10,287 bases of DNA from CADEED01 sp039930985 (GTDB taxonomy: Bacteria > Pseudomonadota > Gammaproteobacteria > Steroidobacterales > Steroidobacteraceae), in assembly GCA_039930985.1 (NCBI GenBank), contig JBDTSV010000074.1, positions 1 through 10,287 of the forward strand, in the 5' to 3' direction. Shown here in pieces: positions 6,872-10,287 of the stretch. The notes beneath the pieces were generated by a model that worked only from the letters and a program-made list of their open reading frames with translations, did not search any database and was not told where the DNA came from. How positions within the stretch are numbered: the stretch's first letter is position 1; each line of letters starts with the position of its first letter. The position numbers and the translations under genes are program-made.

Positions 6872-6894
6872 CAACTGAATCTCTGCCGTACAAT
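6865..6894 (+). promoter_or_regulatory. Probable sigma-70 promoter of the rimP-nusA-infB operon
   Basis: CTGTCA (6865-6870, four of six matches) and TACAAT (6889-6894, five of six) are separated by 18 bases. The segment after the -10 is CCGCGCCC, a GC-rich discriminator of the kind associated with ppGpp-sensitive promoters of the translation apparatus. The -35 overlaps the -35 of the divergent padR promoter. Transcription would start near 6901, giving a leader of about 146 bases before rimP. Confidence 0.5.
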
Positions 6895-6904
6895 CCGCGC
6901 CCTC

Positions 6905-6965
6905 GATGGGGTAGGGGCGTAGCAGCCCGCGAGGACCCGAGCGAAGTTGAAGGCCCCGATGGGGC
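6905..6965 (+). promoter_or_regulatory. rimP leader with possible antiterminator/terminator switch
   Basis: The terminator's 3' arm GGGGC (6961-6965) occurs earlier as GGGGC at 6914-6918. Either copy can pair perfectly with GCCCC at 6953-6957, so the two hairpins exclude one another. The preceding CGATGGGG at 6904-6911 is also repeated at 6957-6964. This is the layout of a transcription attenuator. What would set the choice (NusA itself, a ribosomal protein, polymerase pausing) cannot be read here. No tRNA-fMet gene, found ahead of rimP in E. coli, is recognisable in the leader. Confidence 0.4.
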
Positions 6966-6977
6966 TTTTGTTTTTTT
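6950..6977 (+). terminator. Intrinsic terminator in the rimP leader
   Basis: GCCCC (6953-6957), loop GAT, GGGGC (6961-6965) form a perfect GC stem. AAG before it can extend pairing into the following T-run, and TTTTGTTTTTTT follows (6966-6977). It has all parts of a Rho-independent terminator yet lies upstream of rimP on the same strand, downstream of the predicted promoter, so it likely limits readthrough into the operon or ends a short leader RNA. Confidence 0.75.
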
Positions 6978-7011
6978 GGAGCGCCGCCATTTAGTGACGA
7001 CGCGTGTATTC

Positions 7012-7033
7012 GGGGCCTTTGGGGCCCTTTTTT
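7012..7033 (+). terminator. Second terminator-like hairpin just before rimP
   Basis: GGGGCC (7012-7017), TTTG, and GGGCCC-like sequence to 7027 can fold as a hairpin with one internal G-G mismatch, followed by six T (7028-7033). It is weaker than the first and ends 13 bases before the rimP ATG, close to its ribosome site. Confidence 0.4.
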
Positions 7034-7036
7034 GTT

Positions 7037-7043
7037 GGAGGGG
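7037..7043 (+). promoter_or_regulatory. Strong ribosome binding site of rimP
   Basis: GGAGGGG lies immediately upstream of ATG 7047, with GGAGG five bases from the start codon. It fixes the start at 7047 rather than at the in-frame TTG codons at 7032 and 7035, which precede or overlap the site. Confidence 0.75.
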
Positions 7044-7046
7044 TGG

Positions 7047-7502
7047 ATGGAAACGGCACTGCATGACCGTCTCATCTCCCTGTTTGAGCCGGCTCTGAAA
7101 GAAATCGGGTACGAACTCGTCGAAGTGGAGTTCGTGCCTGGGCAGGACGGGGGAACGCTGCGCATTTATATCGACCATCCCGAAGGGATCGACGTCGATG
7201 ACTGCGGCAATGCGAGCCACGCGCTGTCGGATTTGCTCGATGCCAACGATCCGTTCCCCGGTGCGTATTCGCTCGAGGTTTCGTCGCCGGGACTGGACCG
7301 CATCTTGCGCACGCCCGAGCATTTCGCGCAGTTCGTCGGCGAGCGCGTGAAGGTCGAGCTTACGGTGGCGCGCGACGGCCGCAAGCGATACACGGGCAGG
7401 CTGCGCCGTGCGGACGGCGAGAGCATCGATCTGGACGTGGACAATTTCTCCGTGAGCATAAAGTTCGCGGAAATAGGTAGGGCGCGGTTAGCGCCCCTGT
7501 AG
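7047..7502 (+). CDS. rimP: Ribosome maturation factor RimP
   Basis: The 151-residue protein is a full-length RimP, the cytoplasmic factor that assists 30S subunit maturation. Diagnostic stretches are GYELVEVEFVPG at 21-32, GGTLRIYID at 35-43, the conserved VDDCGNASHALSDLLD at 50-65, and the family signature LEVSSPGLDR at 76-85. The C-terminal SH3-like barrel contains the RYTGRLRRADGESIDL strand pair, and the end IGRARLAP matches the usual family terminus. It is the first gene of the rimP-nusA-infB order conserved throughout bacteria; nusA follows 16 bases later. The leader terminators suggest attenuation control. A GC hairpin overlaps its last codons. Confidence 0.97.
   Translation: METALHDRLISLFEPALKEIGYELVEVEFVPGQDGGTLRIYIDHPEGIDVDDCGNASHALSDLLDANDPFPGAYSLEVSSPGLDRILRTPEHFAQFVGERVKVELTVARDGRKRYTGRLRRADGESIDLDVDNFSVSIKFAEIGRARLAPL
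7480..7496 (+). repeat. GC-rich hairpin at the rimP 3' end
   Basis: GGGCGC, loop GGTTA, GCGCCC form a perfect 6-bp stem across the last rimP codons, eight bases upstream of the AGGA ribosome site of nusA. No T-run follows, so it is not an intrinsic terminator. It could stabilise the rimP end or tune nusA translation. Confidence 0.5.
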
Positions 7503-7518
7503 TTAGGAAGCTGGACCC

Positions 7519-9018
7519 ATGAATAAAGAAATTCTGCTGGTTGTCGATGCCGTCTCGAACGAGAAGAGTGTCGACAAGGAAATCATTTTCGACGCGCTCG
7601 AAGCGGCGCTGGCTTCGGCCACCCGCAAGAAGCACGGCGAGGAGTGGGACGTGCGCGTCGCCATCAACCGCAAGACCGGGGACTACGACACTTTCCGTCG
7701 CTGGAAGGTGTTCGCCGACGACTCCAAGGAGCTCGAAACCCCGCAGCGCGAGCTGCGCATGGAAGATGCGCTCGACATGAATCCGGCCGCGGAAATCGGC
7801 GGGTTCGTCGAAGAGCCGATGGAGTCGGTCATGTTCGGCCGTATCGCCGCGCAGCAGGCCAAGCAGGTCATCGTGCAGAAAGTGCGCGAGGCCGAACGTT
7901 CACAGGTGGTCGACGCTTATAAAGATCGCGTCGGCACGCTGGTGTCGGGCGTGGTGAAGCGCGTCGATCGCAACGGCATCTATGTCGACCTCGGTGGCAA
8001 CGCCGAAGGTTTCGTGCCGCGCACCGAGATGATTCCGCGCGAAATCGTCAAGAGTCAGGACCGCCTCAAGGCGTTCCTCAAGGAAGTGCGCTCCGAGCCG
8101 CGCGGCCCGCAGTTGTTCCTCACGCGCACCGCGCGTGAATTCCTGGTCGAGCTCTTCAAGCTCGAAGTTCCCGAAGTGGGCCAGGGCCTGATCCAGATTC
8201 TCGGCGCCGCGCGCGATCCGGGTGTGCGCGCCAAGATCGCCGTCAAGAGCCTCGAGCCGCGGGTCGATCCGGTCGGCGCCTGCGTCGGCATGCGCGGTTC
8301 GCGCGTGCAGGCCGTGTCGAACGAAATCGCCGGCGAGCGCGTCGACATCATTCCGCACGACGACAATCCGGCGCAGTTCGTCATCAATTCCATGTCACCG
8401 GCCGAAGTGCTGTCCATCGTGGTCGACGAGGACGCGCACAGCATGGATATCGCGGTGGCCGAGGACAAACTGTCGCAGGCCATCGGCCGCGGCGGCCAGA
8501 ACATCCGCCTCGCCAGCCAGCTCACGGGCTGGGACCTCAACGTCATGACGGAGACCGACGCCGAGGCGAAGAGCGAGACCGAGGCGAAAACGCTGGTCGA
8601 AAATTTCAAGAAGTCACTCGACGTCGATGAAGACGTGGCGACGATCCTGGTGCAGGAAGGCTTTTCCACCGTGGAGGAGGTTGCCTACCTGCCGCAGTCC
8701 GAGCTTGCCAAGATCGAAGAGTTCGACGAGGACATGGTCAAGGAATTGCGCAACCGTGCGCGCGACGTGCTGCTGACGCAGGCGATCGCCAGTGAGGAAA
8801 CGCTCGATGCCGGCATGCCGGCCGACGATCTGTTGTTGCTCGAGGGCATGAAGCCCGATCTCGCGCTGGCGCTGGCCCGCCGCGGCGTGCGCACGCGCGA
8901 GGATCTGGCCGACCAGGCCGTCGACGACTTGTTAGACATCGAAGGGCTCACGTCCGAAGAGGCCGGCAAGCTCATCATGAAGGCGCGCGAAATCTGGTTC
9001 GAAGCCGGTCGCGCCTAA
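7519..9018 (+). CDS. nusA: Transcription termination/antitermination factor NusA
   Basis: The 499-residue protein binds RNA polymerase and nascent RNA, promoting pausing, Rho-independent termination and, with Nus partners, rRNA antitermination. Domain order is typical: N-terminal polymerase-binding domain 1-125 (MNKEILLVVDAVSNEKSVDK), S1 domain about 135-200 (GTLVSGVVKRVDRNGIYVDL), KH1 about 230-285 with GMRGSRVQ at 257-264, and KH2 about 300-350 with GRGGQNIR at 323-330. The linker LFLTRTAREFLVELFKLEVPE matches E. coli closely. Two helix-hairpin-helix acidic-repeat domains follow at about 365-425 and 435-495, as in the E. coli-type long NusA; the second (LLLLEGMKPDLALALARRGV) in E. coli contacts the polymerase alpha C-terminal domain. 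AGGA lies 10 bases before the ATG. In E. coli NusA represses its own operon, which fits the attenuator-like leader upstream of rimP. Confidence 0.98.
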   Translation: MNKEILLVVDAVSNEKSVDKEIIFDALEAALASATRKKHGEEWDVRVAINRKTGDYDTFRRWKVFADDSKELETPQRELRMEDALDMNPAAEIGGFVEEPMESVMFGRIAAQQAKQVIVQKVREAERSQVVDAYKDRVGTLVSGVVKRVDRNGIYVDLGGNAEGFVPRTEMIPREIVKSQDRLKAFLKEVRSEPRGPQLFLTRTAREFLVELFKLEVPEVGQGLIQILGAARDPGVRAKIAVKSLEPRVDPVGACVGMRGSRVQAVSNEIAGERVDIIPHDDNPAQFVINSMSPAEVLSIVVDEDAHSMDIAVAEDKLSQAIGRGGQNIRLASQLTGWDLNVMTETDAEAKSETEAKTLVENFKKSLDVDEDVATILVQEGFSTVEEVAYLPQSELAKIEEFDEDMVKELRNRARDVLLTQAIASEETLDAGMPADDLLLLEGMKPDLALALARRGVRTREDLADQAVDDLLDIEGLTSEEAGKLIMKAREIWFEAGRA

Positions 9019-9027
9019 GGAAAATCT

Positions 9028-10287
<1,260 letters not shown>

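Noticed and set aside
6906..6914. ATG GGG TAG as a minimal upstream ORF in the rimP leader
   Set aside because: Two codons with no ribosome site; likely part of the structured GGGG repeats.
6895..6980. A tRNA (metY-like) ahead of rimP, as in E. coli
   Set aside because: No acceptor/T-arm pair, no GGTTCAAAT-type T loop and no CAT anticodon arm; the sequence reads as a leader with a terminator.
6832..7098. Plus-strand open frame across the padR-rimP region
   Set aside because: It spans the promoter and terminators, has no ribosome site and no conserved motif, and runs into rimP in another frame.

Overview
The window looks like chromosomal DNA of a GC-rich gammaproteobacterium. The evidence is strong G/C third-position bias, the order rimP-nusA-infB, a NusA carrying two acidic-repeat-like C-terminal segments, and an IF2 with the long proteobacterial N-terminal extension. 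A large TPR-bearing Ser/Thr kinase and a PadR-PspC pair would suit the Xanthomonadales/Nevskiales/Steroidobacter side of the class, but that placement is inference. No insertion sequence, prophage gene, CRISPR array, tRNA or rRNA was recognised.

Layout. (1) Bases 1-3391, plus strand: the 3' end of a SpoU/TrmH-family RNA 2'-O-methyltransferase overlaps by 4 bases a 985-residue membrane Ser/Thr protein kinase with a TPR-like C-terminal half. (2) Bases 3545-4702, plus strand: a 385-residue protein with an AlbA_2/Schlafen-like N-terminal motif and an unrecognised C-terminal half. It is the least understood gene here. (3) Bases 4692-6814, minus strand: a compact operon transcribed padR -> pspC-domain gene -> carboxylesterase. 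Its junctions are 3 bases apart and a 4-base TTGA overlap, and its last gene ends tail to tail with gene (2), the stops overlapping by 11 bases. (4) Bases 6815-7046: a divergent control region. It holds an inverted repeat over the inferred padR promoter, an outward promoter for rimP, and a leader with an intrinsic terminator and a possible antiterminator. (5) Bases 7047-10287, plus strand: rimP, nusA and the first 420 codons of infB.

How the parts fit together. RimP, NusA and IF2 are ribosome-maturation, transcription-elongation and translation-initiation factors, and the leader terminator is a plausible attenuation point for that operon. The minus-strand operon looks like a PadR-controlled envelope-stress module that probably represses itself. 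The kinase is probably an independent membrane sensor. No clearly new multi-gene system is visible. The most interesting leads are the rimP leader switch, the overlapping divergent promoters, a canonical slippery heptamer inside the pspC-domain gene with a stop immediately after it in the -1 frame, and the uncharacterised AlbA_2-like protein.
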